A stretch of DNA of 64,000 bases from assembly GCF_916618885.1 (NCBI RefSeq), contig NZ_CAKAKH010000001.1, positions 1,847,005 to 1,911,004 on the forward strand, written 5' to 3'. Made by a program: the position numbers and the translations under genes. Positions within the stretch are counted from its first letter, which is position 1; every line of letters begins with the position of its first letter. The notes under the pieces are model-generated. The model ran no database searches and was not told the DNA's origin. It was given only the letters and a program-made list of their open reading frames with translations. Source of the DNA: Marinilactibacillus sp. Marseille-P9653 (GTDB lineage: Bacteria; Bacillota; Bacilli; Lactobacillales; Carnobacteriaceae_A). Shown here one piece after another: positions 27,054 to 35,860 of the stretch.

Positions 27054-28652
27054 TTATAGTAATGAAGTTAATTCAACTCCAGGATATTTGTCGCTGAACC
27101 ATCTTTCTGCAAATTGATTTTCAAACAAGAACAACGGTCGATCAAAACGGTCTCTAACTAGCATATTTCTGCTAGATCCCATATTTTCATCTAGTTGTTC
27201 AGGATCAATCCATCGAGCGATTCTACTACCAATGGAAGTCATGACGACTTCAGAATTGTATTCATTCAGCATACGATGCTGGAACACCTCAAACTGCAAT
27301 TGTCCTACTGCACCGATAATATATGTTTCCGTATGGAACGACTTATATAATTGAATCGCACCTTCTTGCACTAATTGATTAATTCCTTTGTGAAAAGACT
27401 TTTGTTTCATAACGTTTTTAGCTTCCACTTTAACGAATAATTCAGGGGTGAACTGAGGAAGACTTTCAAAATTAATTTCCTGTTTACCTTCATAGATCGT
27501 ATCGCCTATCTGGAAGTTCCCAGTGTCATAAAGGCCAATAATATCTCCTGCTACAGCTCCTTTAACACTTTCTCTATTCTCAGCCATAAATTGAGTAGAA
27601 TTAGATAGTCTCATTTTTTTATCTGTACGAGATAAAGTTACATCAATACCTCTTTCAAACTCGCCTGAACAAATTCGGACAAAAGCGATACGGTCACGAT
27701 GTTTAGGATCCATATTAGCTTGTATTTTGAATACAAATCCTGAAAATTCTTCTTTAGTAGGTGCAACTTCGTTCCCATCTACATCCGTATGTCCTACAGG
27801 CGCTGGAGCAAATTGCAAGAACGTTTCTAAAAACGTTTGAACTCCAAAATTTGTCAAAGCTGAGCCAAAGAATACTGGTGTCAACTCTCCATCTAGAATC
27901 GCTTCTTTAGAAAATTCATTTCCTGCTTCTTTTAAAAGCAATGCTTCTTCAAGAACCTGATCATATAAACTTTCATTTTTTAAAGCATGTTCCTCTTCGA
28001 TTTCTCCCTCTTCATTAAGTGGAATAAATCGATTCCCTTGATTTGATTCTTCTGGGCGGAACATTTCAATACGGTTATGGAACAAATCATATAGGCCAAG
28101 GAAGTTTTTCCCAGATCCAATCGGCCAGTTCATCGGGTAAGCATCAATTTCAAGAACCTCTTCAAGTTCTTCAACGAGTTCAAGCGGCTCTCTACCATCT
28201 CTATCCAGTTTGTTCATAAATGTAAAGATTGGGATACCCCGCATTCTACAAACTTTAAATAATTTTTTTGTCTGCTCTTCTATACCTTTGGCACTATCTA
28301 CTACCATGACAGCAGCATCAACGGCCATCAATGTACGGTAGGTATCTTCAGAAAAATCCTCGTGTCCTGGAGTATCCAAAATATTGATTCTTTTTTCATC
28401 ATAATCAAATTGCATAACCGAACTGGTTACAGAGATTCCACGTTGCTTTTCAATTTCCATCCAATCGGATTTTGCAAATTTACCAGATTTCTTTGCCTTA
28501 ACAGTACCTGCTTGTCTGATTGCACCACCAAATAGTAGTAATTGCTCTGTGATGGTCGTTTTACCAGCATCCGGATGCGAAATAATCGCAAAGGTTCTTC
28601 TAGATTCTACTTCTTTTTTTAATTGTTTGTTTTCATTTACTTCTGTCGACAT
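27054..28652 (-). CDS. prfC: Peptide chain release factor 3
   Basis: A translational GTPase (532 residues) that recycles RF1/RF2 after termination. The N-terminal G domain has SHPDAGKTT (P loop), RGISVTSS (switch 1), [14 protein letters not shown] (switch 2) and FMNKLDRD (G4). The RF3-specific C-terminal part includes [14 protein letters not shown] and the end [15 protein letters not shown]. The start is at MSTEVNEN, where AAGGAG precedes the ATG; an in-frame upstream codon at 28673 lacks support. Confidence 0.97.
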   Translation of the reverse strand: MSTEVNENKQLKKEVESRRTFAIISHPDAGKTTITEQLLLFGGAIRQAGTVKAKKSGKFAKSDWMEIEKQRGISVTSSVMQFDYDEKRINILDTPGHEDFSEDTYRTLMAVDAAVMVVDSAKGIEEQTKKLFKVCRMRGIPIFTFMNKLDRDGREPLELVEELEEVLEIDAYPMNWPIGSGKNFLGLYDLFHNRIEMFRPEESNQGNRFIPLNEEGEIEEEHALKNESLYDQVLEEALLLKEAGNEFSKEAILDGELTPVFFGSALTNFGVQTFLETFLQFAPAPVGHTDVDGNEVAPTKEEFSGFVFKIQANMDPKHRDRIAFVRICSGEFERGIDVTLSRTDKKMRLSNSTQFMAENRESVKGAVAGDIIGLYDTGNFQIGDTIYEGKQEINFESLPQFTPELFVKVEAKNVMKQKSFHKGINQLVQEGAIQLYKSFHTETYIIGAVGQLQFEVFQHRMLNEYNSEVVMTSIGSRIARWIDPEQLDENMGSSRNMLVRDRFDRPLFLFENQFAERWFSDKYPGVELTSLL

Positions 28653-28697
28653 AGTAACTCCTTCTTCTATCAAGCATCATTAAGTTTATCTTATTCA

Positions 28698-29792
28698 TTA
28701 TTTCGTCAGTGTTATTTTCTTTTCTTTGTTGATTTTCAGTATATAAAGTAACACAGTTTTAATGATCGCAAAAACTGGAACACCAATCAACATCCCTAAT
28801 AGTCCAGCAATATTGGCAGAAGCCAACAAGATCAAAATGACGGTAAGCGGATGAACGGAAAGTGACTTCCCTACTAGGAAAGGTGTAAACAGATTACCAT
28901 CTAATTGTTGAACAATCAGAACAAATATCGCTGCAAGCACTGCTTTTCCTGGTGAGTCTATTAATCCTACTACGATAGCCGGACCAGCTCCAATGAACGG
29001 ACCAACATAGGGAATAAAATTGGTGATTGCTGCAAATACTGACAAGAGTAAAGCGAAAGGAAACTGAGCAATTGAATACATGATGAATAGTAATATTCCA
29101 ACAAGTAAAGAAGCCATCCCTTTTCCACTTATATAACTTGCAATCGTCTCGTTTATTTTCAATGCTAATTCTTTTGTATTTTTCTTGTATGGTTCTGGAC
29201 TGATTTTTTCTAAATATCCTGGAAATCTATGACCGTCATATAGCATGTAAAATAAAATGACAGGTACTGTGATAAAGGTGAAAAAGAAATCAGTCAGACT
29301 TTGAAGGAAACTTCCTACACTGGTCATCATACCTCCTAAAAATCCTGATGATAGATTTCTGAGCCAAGTTTCGATATTCAGAAGAATTTCATTGAAATCC
29401 ACCTGATCCATCCACGGCTCGTCCCCTAGTTTTCTAAAATAAAAATCTAGTTCATTTATAAAATCTGGAATCCCCGCAATTAAAGAACTCGTTTGTTCAA
29501 TTAAGATAGGCAGACCTAGAAATACCGTCAGTACAACCAATCCCACTAAAAAAATCATAACGAGTGCGACTCCAAATATTCTTTTCACTCTTATTTTTTC
29601 AAGCCCTTTGACTATAGGGTTCAATAGATAAAATAAAAACCCTGCTATTAATAACGGCATAAACAAAGACGTTAAAATAGCGAGTATAGGATTCAATATA
29701 AAATCGATTTGTTGTAATATAAAAATCAGTAAGGCTACAGCTAAAAACCATATCGTCCAAAACATTATTTTAGAATTTTTCCAATTTATCAA
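28698..29792 (-). CDS. AI-2E family transporter-like membrane protein
   Basis: A 364-residue protein with about eight membrane segments and a soluble loop after the second pair. Family blocks include PVILFYMLYDG, LLSVFAAITNFIPYVGPFIGAGPA, VQQLDGN and the C-terminal MLIGVPVFAI. The family is named after a proposed autoinducer-2 exporter, but other members are transporters or Na+/H+ antiporters, so the substrate is open. It lies about 45 bases before prfC on the same strand and may share its transcript. Confidence 0.9.
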   Translation of the reverse strand: MINWKNSKIMFWTIWFLAVALLIFILQQIDFILNPILAILTSLFMPLLIAGFLFYLLNPIVKGLEKIRVKRIFGVALVMIFLVGLVVLTVFLGLPILIEQTSSLIAGIPDFINELDFYFRKLGDEPWMDQVDFNEILLNIETWLRNLSSGFLGGMMTSVGSFLQSLTDFFFTFITVPVILFYMLYDGHRFPGYLEKISPEPYKKNTKELALKINETIASYISGKGMASLLVGILLFIMYSIAQFPFALLLSVFAAITNFIPYVGPFIGAGPAIVVGLIDSPGKAVLAAIFVLIVQQLDGNLFTPFLVGKSLSVHPLTVILILLASANIAGLLGMLIGVPVFAIIKTVLLYILKINKEKKITLTK

Positions 29793-29876
29793 TTTTTATA
29801 TCTCCTCAGCTTTTATATTCACACTTCATTATATGACAGTGCGCCTAGAATTAAAAGGGGGAGTTGGTACTATTCA

Positions 29877-29906
29877 TTGACGAAAAAGTAAAAATAATGA
29901 TAAGAT
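29877..29906 (+). promoter_or_regulatory. Promoter of the GNAT gene
   Basis: TTGACG and TAAGAT with an 18-base spacer lie just before the AGGAGG site and ATG of the GNAT gene, giving a short leader of about 25 bases. Confidence 0.6.
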
Positions 29907-29937
29907 TATAAGAATCATTCACTTAGGAGGAAAGATC

Positions 29938-30369
29938 ATGGAATTTAAATGGACTACGGATTTATCTGATCCAACTTATAAAGATGCTATACATATAAGA
30001 AAAACAGTGTTCGTTGAGGAACAGAAAGTTCCTATTGAACTAGAAATTGATGAATTAGAAGATCAGACTTCACATGTGGTGGGCTATTTAGATGGCACTC
30101 CCGTCGCAACAGCTAGGATATATGAAAAAGAACCTGACGTTTATAAAATCCAAAGAGTTGCTGTTTCAAAAACGGCTAGAGGCAAAGGGACTGGAAAAGT
30201 TCTTATGGCCGAAGTAGAAGCTAAAGTTCAATCTCTTAAAGGAAAAAAACTGATACTTGATGCGCAAGATCACGCACTCAATTTTTATGAAAAATCAGGA
30301 TATACTATTGAGGGGGAAGGTTTTCCAGATGCTGGTATTCCACACCACAGAATGATCAAAGAGCTTTAA
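29938..30369 (+). CDS. GNAT family N-acetyltransferase (YjcF/ElaA-like)
   Basis: A 143-residue soluble acyltransferase. The N-terminal part IRKTVFVEEQKVP, the acetyl-CoA loop QRVAVSKTARGKGTGKVLM and the end DHALNFYEKSGYTIEGEGFPDAGIPHHRM match the YjcF/ElaA branch. The acceptor is unknown. It is a lone plus-strand gene with its own promoter, and its terminator is shared with the facing DUF3006 gene. Confidence 0.88.
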   Translation: MEFKWTTDLSDPTYKDAIHIRKTVFVEEQKVPIELEIDELEDQTSHVVGYLDGTPVATARIYEKEPDVYKIQRVAVSKTARGKGTGKVLMAEVEAKVQSLKGKKLILDAQDHALNFYEKSGYTIEGEGFPDAGIPHHRMIKEL

Positions 30370-30385
30370 ATTGTTGTATAACTAA

Positions 30386-30424
30386 AAAAACTGATGGAAC
30401 CGATCTGGTCCCATCAGTTTTTTC
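30386..30424. terminator. Bidirectional terminator overlapping the end of the DUF3006 gene
   Basis: Arms AAAAAACTGATGG and complement with an inner ACC/GGT pair. It serves the GNAT gene on the plus strand. The stop codon of the opposing gene (30414-30416) and its last three codons lie within the right arm and T-run, so coding and terminator sequence are shared. Confidence 0.88.
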
Positions 30425-30665
30425 GATTCTTCAATTTTTCTCTTTTACTTTTAATTCTTGCTTTCCTTTTTTCTGTTTCTCCTACTATCCGCTCAATTGA
30501 CTCGATTGATTGGACAGAACCTTCCAGTCGAAATACTACTTCAAGAACATCACCAACATGAACATACTCCGGAAGCTCTCTTTTTCCAATAACGATTGCA
30601 CCTGATCCATCATCTGGAATCAACGTAGCTAACTCATCATTGACAGATTCCAAAACAACACGCAT
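30414..30665 (-). CDS. DUF3006 domain protein
   Basis: An 83-residue protein: a small beta-rich DUF3006 part (VNDELATLIPDDG, ELPEYVHVGDVLEV) followed by a highly basic tail (KRKARIKSKREKLKNRKN). DUF3006 proteins are commonly encoded next to ComEC/Rec2-like metallo-beta-lactamase proteins, as here, which supports a joint but undefined role. The basic tail could bind nucleic acid or the membrane surface; this is inference. The gene follows the MBL gene by about 40 bases. Confidence 0.82.
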   Translation of the reverse strand: MRVVLESVNDELATLIPDDGSGAIVIGKRELPEYVHVGDVLEVVFRLEGSVQSIESIERIVGETEKRKARIKSKREKLKNRKN

Positions 30666-30703
30666 GATATCCTCTCCATTACTTTTTTGTTATTCTTTTA
30701 GGT

Positions 30704-31684
30704 TTAAGGCTGCTCCTTGTTTATTGAAAACGTACCATCTTCTTCAACGGCAATGGTGACTGTCCCTTCTTCCATCGTACTATACAAGGGAATTCCTTGA
30801 TGATTGATTCGTTCAAGTGTTTCTTTATGTGGGTGTCCATAGCTATTGTTCAAACCAGCTTGAATGATGGCTACTTTCGGATCGACAGCGTTTAGCCACT
30901 CTGTACTATTACTATCTTTAGAACCATGGTGTCCAATCAACATAACCTCTGCCTTCAAATTTCTATATTGTTCTACTATTTGTTTTTCTACCGTCGAAGA
31001 TGCATCTCCTGAGTTCATGACGCTCGTTTTACTAATCGTCGTTCTTGTCACAATCGATTCTTCATTGTGGTCTGTGGTTCTATTGTCTTCTTGAGGATTT
31101 AATACTTCTATCTTAAAAGGACCGATATCTTTAGTCTCACCAGCCTTAGGTTCATAATAATTAGCATCTGATTCACTAATTGCGTCCAGCAGCTTTTCAT
31201 AAACTCTAGTAGTATGATCAACCCCGTTCATCCAAACCTCATCCACTTGAAAGTACTCCAACACTAAATCTCCATTCCCAATATGATCTGCATCATTGTG
31301 GGTGAAAATCAGCAGATCAATTTTTCCACCAGTGCCAATATATTTATCAAGATAACTAACAATCCGCTTATCTGAATCGTCATATCTACCCGTATCAATG
31401 ACAATATTTGTACCATCTTCTGACTGATACAATGTGGAAGAGCCTTGGCCAACATCAAAAAAGCGAATCGTTCCATTGGAGCTACTTTCCGGTTCAGAGC
31501 TTGGAATATACATAGCCCATTCTCTTGTGAGTTCCTGCCACTTATCTGCAAAGTAATTCGCATCATATGGATTATCTCCAAAAAATAATCCTATAAAAAA
31601 TGCTAAAGCAATCAGGAAAGCTGTCACAGAAACTTGTATTCTCTGCTGTTTTTGTTTTTTAGTCATTTTTTTCTTTCTAACCAT
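30704..31684 (-). CDS. Secreted/membrane-anchored ComEC-like MBL-fold hydrolase
   Basis: A 326-residue protein with a basic N-terminus and one membrane helix (about 14-34), then an extracytoplasmic MBL domain. The domain has FFDVGQGSSTLY, VIDTGRYDD, FTHNDADHIGNGD (metal ligands), SSTVEKQIVEQY, MLIGHHGSKDSN and NSYGHPHKETLERI, as in the C-terminal domain of ComEC/Rec2. Stand-alone copies are frequent in Firmicutes; nuclease activity on external DNA is a reasonable guess but unproven. Its ATG follows directly on the stop of the RluA-type gene (TAAATG). Confidence 0.88.
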   Translation of the reverse strand: MVRKKKMTKKQKQQRIQVSVTAFLIALAFFIGLFFGDNPYDANYFADKWQELTREWAMYIPSSEPESSSNGTIRFFDVGQGSSTLYQSEDGTNIVIDTGRYDDSDKRIVSYLDKYIGTGGKIDLLIFTHNDADHIGNGDLVLEYFQVDEVWMNGVDHTTRVYEKLLDAISESDANYYEPKAGETKDIGPFKIEVLNPQEDNRTTDHNEESIVTRTTISKTSVMNSGDASSTVEKQIVEQYRNLKAEVMLIGHHGSKDSNSTEWLNAVDPKVAIIQAGLNNSYGHPHKETLERINHQGIPLYSTMEEGTVTIAVEEDGTFSINKEQP

Positions 31685-32578
31685 TTAATTACCTCTTAGA
31701 TTTTCTATTAAGCCAGTGATATCTTCTGGGAGTGGCGCCTCAACTAGAACGTCTTCATTAGTAAAGGGATGTTTGAACTGAAGTTTAGAGCAGTGTAGAG
31801 CTTGTCTATGAAATCTTCCACTGTCTTCTCCGTAAAGATCATCCCCTATCAAAGGATGACCGTCATATGCAAAATGGACTCTGATCTGATGCGTTCTTCC
31901 CGTGTGTAATTTAACTTTAACCAACGTAGCTTCCTCTAGTATCTCTTCTGTCCAGTACTCAGTCAATGAGGGCTTCCCGTCATCTCTAACCATCCGAGTA
32001 ATAATGGAATCCACTGTACGACCAATAGGTCCGTCTATATAAGCATGCTTTTCAGTTAACACTTTAGATACGACTGCCTGGTAGGTTTTATCGATTTCTT
32101 GTCTTCTCAAGATTTGATCGATCATGGAATGCGCAAAAGCGTGTTTTGCAAAAATCATTGCCCCAGACGTTTCTCTATCCAGTCTAGTAACGACGTGCAC
32201 TGTCTTATGAATATATTGCTGGGTTTCTACGTACCCTCTAATTCTATTGGCCATTGTATCTTCTCTATGCGTCGGTGAAGGAACAGATGCCAGTCCAGAA
32301 GGTTTATTGATTATGATATAGTGTTCATCCTCAAATAGAATATCTAGTTCATTATAGGAAGGAATCAGATGTGGATTCGACGGTTCTATTGGAATAGACA
32401 TTCTAACCACGTCTCCGTAATTCAATAATTCTCTAACTCTTACGATCTGATCATTTACTTCAAGCTGACCGCCTTTAAATTTAACTTTCGCCAGCATTTT
32501 TTTAGAAACAGATTGTTCTTGCAAAAAAGACTTCAAGGTGTTTTGTTCAGATTTTTTATATGTCCATTCAATCATCAT
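31685..32578 (-). CDS. RluA/RluD-family pseudouridine synthase
   Basis: A 297-residue enzyme that isomerises uridine in rRNA or tRNA. An S4-like N-terminal region (FLQEQSVSKKMLAKVKFKGG, LNYGDVVRM) precedes the catalytic domain with HVVTRLDRETSGAMIFAKHAFAH (Asp in RLDRxTSG) and KLHTGRTHQIRVHF. The start is taken at the ATG at 32578 after AAGGAGAG; the frame is open to 32623. In Bacillus the corresponding gene (yjbO) also follows nadK. The target uridine is not predictable. Confidence 0.93.
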   Translation of the reverse strand: MMIEWTYKKSEQNTLKSFLQEQSVSKKMLAKVKFKGGQLEVNDQIVRVRELLNYGDVVRMSIPIEPSNPHLIPSYNELDILFEDEHYIIINKPSGLASVPSPTHREDTMANRIRGYVETQQYIHKTVHVVTRLDRETSGAMIFAKHAFAHSMIDQILRRQEIDKTYQAVVSKVLTEKHAYIDGPIGRTVDSIITRMVRDDGKPSLTEYWTEEILEEATLVKVKLHTGRTHQIRVHFAYDGHPLIGDDLYGEDSGRFHRQALHCSKLQFKHPFTNEDVLVEAPLPEDITGLIENLRGN

Positions 32579-32761
32579 TACGTTTATTCTCTCCTTAGAG
32601 AGTTTTACTCTCTTACTTGTCATTAGACTGCATTTATACTATCACAAAATTCATACTGGCTCAGCGTTTATCAAGTATATTTAATCAGATAGTAACCATA
32701 AATGGTCAAAAATTTTAACTTTAACCTTGCTACACGTCTCTTTTTATATTCTGATATCATC

Positions 32762-32808
32762 AGTAAAGCAGGTAGATTTTGATTAAATCAAAATCTACCT
32801 GCTTTACT
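32762..32808. repeat. Perfect 23-base inverted repeat between nadK and the RluA-type gene
   Basis: Arms 32762-32784 and 32786-32808 are exact complements around a single A, spanning AGTAAAGCAGGTAG at the outside. On the minus strand it lies about 40 bases past the nadK stop, where a terminator is expected. However, no U-run follows the stem (next bases ACTGATGA). It may be an unconventional terminator, an RNA-stabilising hairpin or a protein-binding palindrome. Confidence 0.75.
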
Positions 32809-32848
32809 AGTCCATTAAGTTAATCCGATTGAATTATTATTCAAAAGG

Positions 32849-33658
32849 TTAGTCTTCGTTCTTTTTGGCACCTAAAAATGCATCCTCTACACGATTCCAA
32901 AAGTGCGTATGTTGGTAACGTGCAAACCGGATCCGCTCTTCTGCAATTTTAAATCTCAATTCAGTTGCTTGAGTTTCATTGGTAACTACTTGGTCAATGG
33001 AAAATACAAAATCATTTGTTTCGATTGGTCTGATTCTTATCCATTCATCGGGTGCAATAATGAGTGGTGAACTGAGTGTTCTAAACACCCTATTATTGAG
33101 TGAAGCCATTTCAGTCAGCTGTAAAGCTTCAAGTCTAGGATGCAAAACGGCTCCGCCAATAGATTTATTGTAGCCTGTAGAACCTGTAGGTGTTGAAATA
33201 CAAAGTCCGTCTCCTCTGAAACGTTCGAAGTGTTCATCTCTTATGTAGACATCACAAACCAATGTTCCATCTACTCGTTTAATTGTAGATTCATTCAATG
33301 CAAGGAAATGGGTAGGTTTAGGTTTGTGATTATAATAAATTTCTACATCCAATAGTGGATATTCAACATATTCACCGTTGTCGGATTTAAGACTTTCGAT
33401 TAATTCACCGATATTATATTCACGCCAGTCTGTGTAAAACCCTAAATGTCCAGTATGCACACCGATAAATCTTACACCATCCAGCATATGGGCATAGCGA
33501 TGGAATGCGGAGAGCAATGTTCCATCTCCTCCAACCGATATAACAATTGAAGGATTTTTCTGGTCTAAAATAAACTGATGTTCTAGCAGCATCGCTCTTA
33601 ATTTCTTGAACACTTTAACGGATTCTTCGGTAGAGTTATAAACAATCGCTATTCTCAC
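32849..33658 (-). CDS. nadK: NAD kinase
   Basis: A 269-residue enzyme that phosphorylates NAD to NADP. It has the GGDGTLLSAFHRY motif (catalytic Asp), LNESTIKR, and the family signature STPTGSTGYNKSIGGAVLHP. Residue order and length match the YjbN/PpnK group of Gram-positives. It starts 4 bases after relQ, so the two are coupled. Confidence 0.97.
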   Translation of the reverse strand: MRIAIVYNSTEESVKVFKKLRAMLLEHQFILDQKNPSIVISVGGDGTLLSAFHRYAHMLDGVRFIGVHTGHLGFYTDWREYNIGELIESLKSDNGEYVEYPLLDVEIYYNHKPKPTHFLALNESTIKRVDGTLVCDVYIRDEHFERFRGDGLCISTPTGSTGYNKSIGGAVLHPRLEALQLTEMASLNNRVFRTLSSPLIIAPDEWIRIRPIETNDFVFSIDQVVTNETQATELRFKIAEERIRFARYQHTHFWNRVEDAFLGAKKNED

Positions 33659-33662
33659 GTTA

Positions 33663-34316
33663 TTATTCCTTCCAGTTATTCAGATCAAATGCTTCCTGCT
33701 CATCTTTGAATCTGAAATTCCTTTGAGCTTCTTTGATTTCTTCTCTAATTGTAGACATTTCTTCATCTAATCTAAAAGCCGATTCTGCAGCTTTTTGCAA
33801 ACGGATATTGATTTCATCCGGAAACTCTCCTTGGTACTTATAATTCAACGAATGCTCTATAGATGCCCAGAAATTCATGGCAAGCGTACGTATTTGAACT
33901 TCAACCAGTACATATTTCAACTCATCAATCAGCTGGACTGGGTATTCACAGATTAAATGATACGAACGGTACCCACTTTCTTTTTTGTGAGACACATAAT
34001 CCTTTTCTTGTAATACTTTTATATCTTCTCTTTGCTTAAGCATCTTTACAACATCATGTATATCTTCCACAAACGGACACATAATACGAATACCGGCTAG
34101 GTCTTCCATATCAGTTTCCAATTTATCAAGAGAAATATTTCTCGTTCTTGATTTCAGTAAAATACTATTGACAGGTTTTACTCGCCCCGTCACAAATTCA
34201 ATTGGTCCGTGTTCTTTTCTTAGTTTGTACATTGACCGTAAACCTTTAAGTTTAACTTTTAATTCATCAACTGTTTGGGTATACGGAAGTAAAAATAATT
34301 CCCAGTCTCTATCCAT
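33663..34316 (-). CDS. relQ: Small alarmone synthetase RelQ (GTP pyrophosphokinase)
   Basis: A 217-residue synthetase-only (p)ppGpp enzyme. EFVTGRVKPVNSIL, LAGIRIMCPF, HKKESGYRSYHLI and QIRTLAMNFWASIEHSLNYKY are the synthetase motifs. No hydrolase domain is present. I place the start at MDRDWELFLLPY (34316): GAAGG lies 8 bases upstream, the N-terminus then aligns with B. subtilis YjbM, and the -10 box at 34363-34368 puts the transcript start so near the other candidate (34349) that it would be almost leaderless. Confidence 0.95.
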   Translation of the reverse strand: MDRDWELFLLPYTQTVDELKVKLKGLRSMYKLRKEHGPIEFVTGRVKPVNSILLKSRTRNISLDKLETDMEDLAGIRIMCPFVEDIHDVVKMLKQREDIKVLQEKDYVSHKKESGYRSYHLICEYPVQLIDELKYVLVEVQIRTLAMNFWASIEHSLNYKYQGEFPDEINIRLQKAAESAFRLDEEMSTIREEIKEAQRNFRFKDEQEAFDLNNWKE

Positions 34317-34362
34317 ATATACAACCTTCTTTTCATTTCCTACTTTCATTCTTCTCTTATCT

Positions 34363-34371
34363 ATTGTACCA
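34363..34371 (-). promoter_or_regulatory. Extended -10 promoter for relQ-nadK
   Basis: The minus strand reads TGGTACAAT: TACAAT at 34363-34368 with a TG one base upstream, an extended -10 that can work without a good -35. The predicted start near 34356 gives a 40-base leader to the relQ start. It faces the CYTH gene promoter region (TATAAA near 34380). Confidence 0.5.
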
Positions 34372-34417
34372 TATTCAGGTATAAATCCGTACCACAGACG
34401 ATGAAATGGGGATAATA

Positions 34418-35008
34418 ATGAGCCAGAATGTTGAAATCGAATATAAAAACTTATTGACTGAATTAGAATACGAGAAACTAATCAAAGCTTTTGAAATAAA
34501 CAAAGCCGAATCGTTTACCCAAGAAAATATCTATTTTGATTCCAAAGAAATGGTCCTGAAAGAAAATCAGTTGGCTTTAAGAATCCGTATCAAGGATGAT
34601 GTTGCTGAGATGACACTTAAGTCACCTCATGAAGGACATTTACTCGAAACAAATGAATCCTTAACAATCGAGCGAGCTCGTGCATTAGTTGAGAAGACAG
34701 TCATTTATCCTACTGGCCAAATAGCAGATCTACTTGCTTCCTATGGTATTGATTCAATGACCCCTTTATATATCATTGCACAACTTCGCACACAGCGGTT
34801 AGAAAAAAAAGTACATTCTTGTCTGATCGTTCTTGATAAAAGCTGGTACGGTGACCAAATCGATTACGAACTTGAAATAGAAAGCACGACTTCTACAGAG
34901 GGTAAACAGTTTATTAAGAATCTCCTAACTCAATACGACATTCCTGAGCGTGATACCCCTAATAAAATTTCAAGAGCCGTACAGGATCAACAAAAAAGGA
35001 CTCTATGA
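34418..35008 (+). CDS. yjbK: CYTH domain protein (YjbK family)
   Basis: A 196-residue triphosphate-tunnel protein. The CYTH signature ExExK appears as VEIEYKN at the N-terminus. Alternating basic and acidic strands follow (LALRIRIKD, AEMTLKSP, DYELEIES). Family members hydrolyse inorganic tripolyphosphate or bind nucleotides/polyphosphate. I start at the second ATG (MSQNVE), which has GGGGAT before it; the first ATG at 34406 has no site. It is divergent from relQ, as in Bacillus where yjbK and yjbM are neighbours. Confidence 0.9.
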   Translation: MSQNVEIEYKNLLTELEYEKLIKAFEINKAESFTQENIYFDSKEMVLKENQLALRIRIKDDVAEMTLKSPHEGHLLETNESLTIERARALVEKTVIYPTGQIADLLASYGIDSMTPLYIIAQLRTQRLEKKVHSCLIVLDKSWYGDQIDYELEIESTTSTEGKQFIKNLLTQYDIPERDTPNKISRAVQDQQKRTL

Positions 35009-35069
35009 TAAATCTGACATTCGAACAATTGTGTCGAAATTGTCACAGCCAAACTTTTTTTATGACAAA

Positions 35070-35098
35070 TTGTGTGCAGATAATTATCAAATTATAAG
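35070..35098 (+). promoter_or_regulatory. Possible promoter of the SpxH-like gene
   Basis: TTGTGT and TATAAG, 17 bases apart, lie 130 bases before the coding start. The 220-base gap after yjbK also holds repeated AATTGTG/AATTGTC words between 35025 and 35076. Moderate consensus match. Confidence 0.4.
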
Positions 35099-35230
35099 AG
35101 TCTTTGTTAATCTAATATATGTAAAGGACGTAAACAACGTTTACCAGAAATTAACAATAAACCGACATAATTAATTATTACTAAAACTAGAACTAGATTC
35201 AAAAATAAATGATCGTTAGGTGAGTAGAGT

Positions 35231-35860
35231 ATGAGTTTAAATAATGTTATTGAAATTTTCTTGTTTGTTAATCCTCTAGGAGTTAAAAGTTACGAAGCTG
35301 AAGAAGTTATCGAAACATTCTCCAAAGAAAGAGACGAAAAAGTTAAAATACGATTCGTTCCACTATTGAACTTTAAATCAGTTAAAAAGCAATTATTAGA
35401 CGAAAAGTACAATAGCACTTCTGTAGAGAATCGTAATCGTTTATATACTGATTCTTTTAACGCAAGTCTAGCTTTCGCTGCTGCTTCTATGCAAGGTAAA
35501 AAGAAAGCAAGAACATTCCTTATGAACCTTCAAGAAAGCATCTTGAATTCCAATGGATTTCTTACTAAATCAATGATGTTGGATTGCGCAGAATCAGCTA
35601 AATTAGACACGGATATGTTCGAAGAAGATTTAGAATCTGATCTTGCAAAAGCAGCTTTCACTAAAGATCAAAAGCTTGCTGAAGAAATGGCTGTTAACGA
35701 AACTCCAGCTTGTGTTTTATTTAATGGTTCAGACGCAGAGTGCGGATACCGAATTGAAACAACTATTACTAGCAGCTTATTACATGGAATTTGTTCTGAT
35801 AGTACGCTTACTACTGAACTTCCAGATTTAAAAAATAAATATAAATTCCAAATGGTATAA
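35231..35860 (+). CDS. spxH: SpxH/YjbH-like DsbA-fold adaptor, reduced form
   Basis: A 209-residue thioredoxin/DsbA-fold protein. The block SLAFAAASMQGKKKARTFLMNLQES and the flanking pattern match Bacillus YjbH (SpxH), the adaptor that presents Spx to ClpXP. The N-terminal strand IFLFVNPLG lines up with the place where YjbH has a CXXC, but here it reads GVKS, so no redox pair. The protein is about 90 residues shorter than the roughly 300-residue B. subtilis form, lacking its C-terminal part. Its place beside pepF, coiA, mecA and spx supports the assignment. A weaker alternative is a generic DsbA-family protein. Confidence 0.8.
   Translation: MSLNNVIEIFLFVNPLGVKSYEAEEVIETFSKERDEKVKIRFVPLLNFKSVKKQLLDEKYNSTSVENRNRLYTDSFNASLAFAAASMQGKKKARTFLMNLQESILNSNGFLTKSMMLDCAESAKLDTDMFEEDLESDLAKAAFTKDQKLAEEMAVNETPACVLFNGSDAECGYRIETTITSSLLHGICSDSTLTTELPDLKNKYKFQMV

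Noticed and set aside
34166-34404. A 78-codon plus-strand frame opposite relQ
   Set aside because: It overlaps conserved relQ coding sequence and the relQ/yjbK promoter region, with no start signal.
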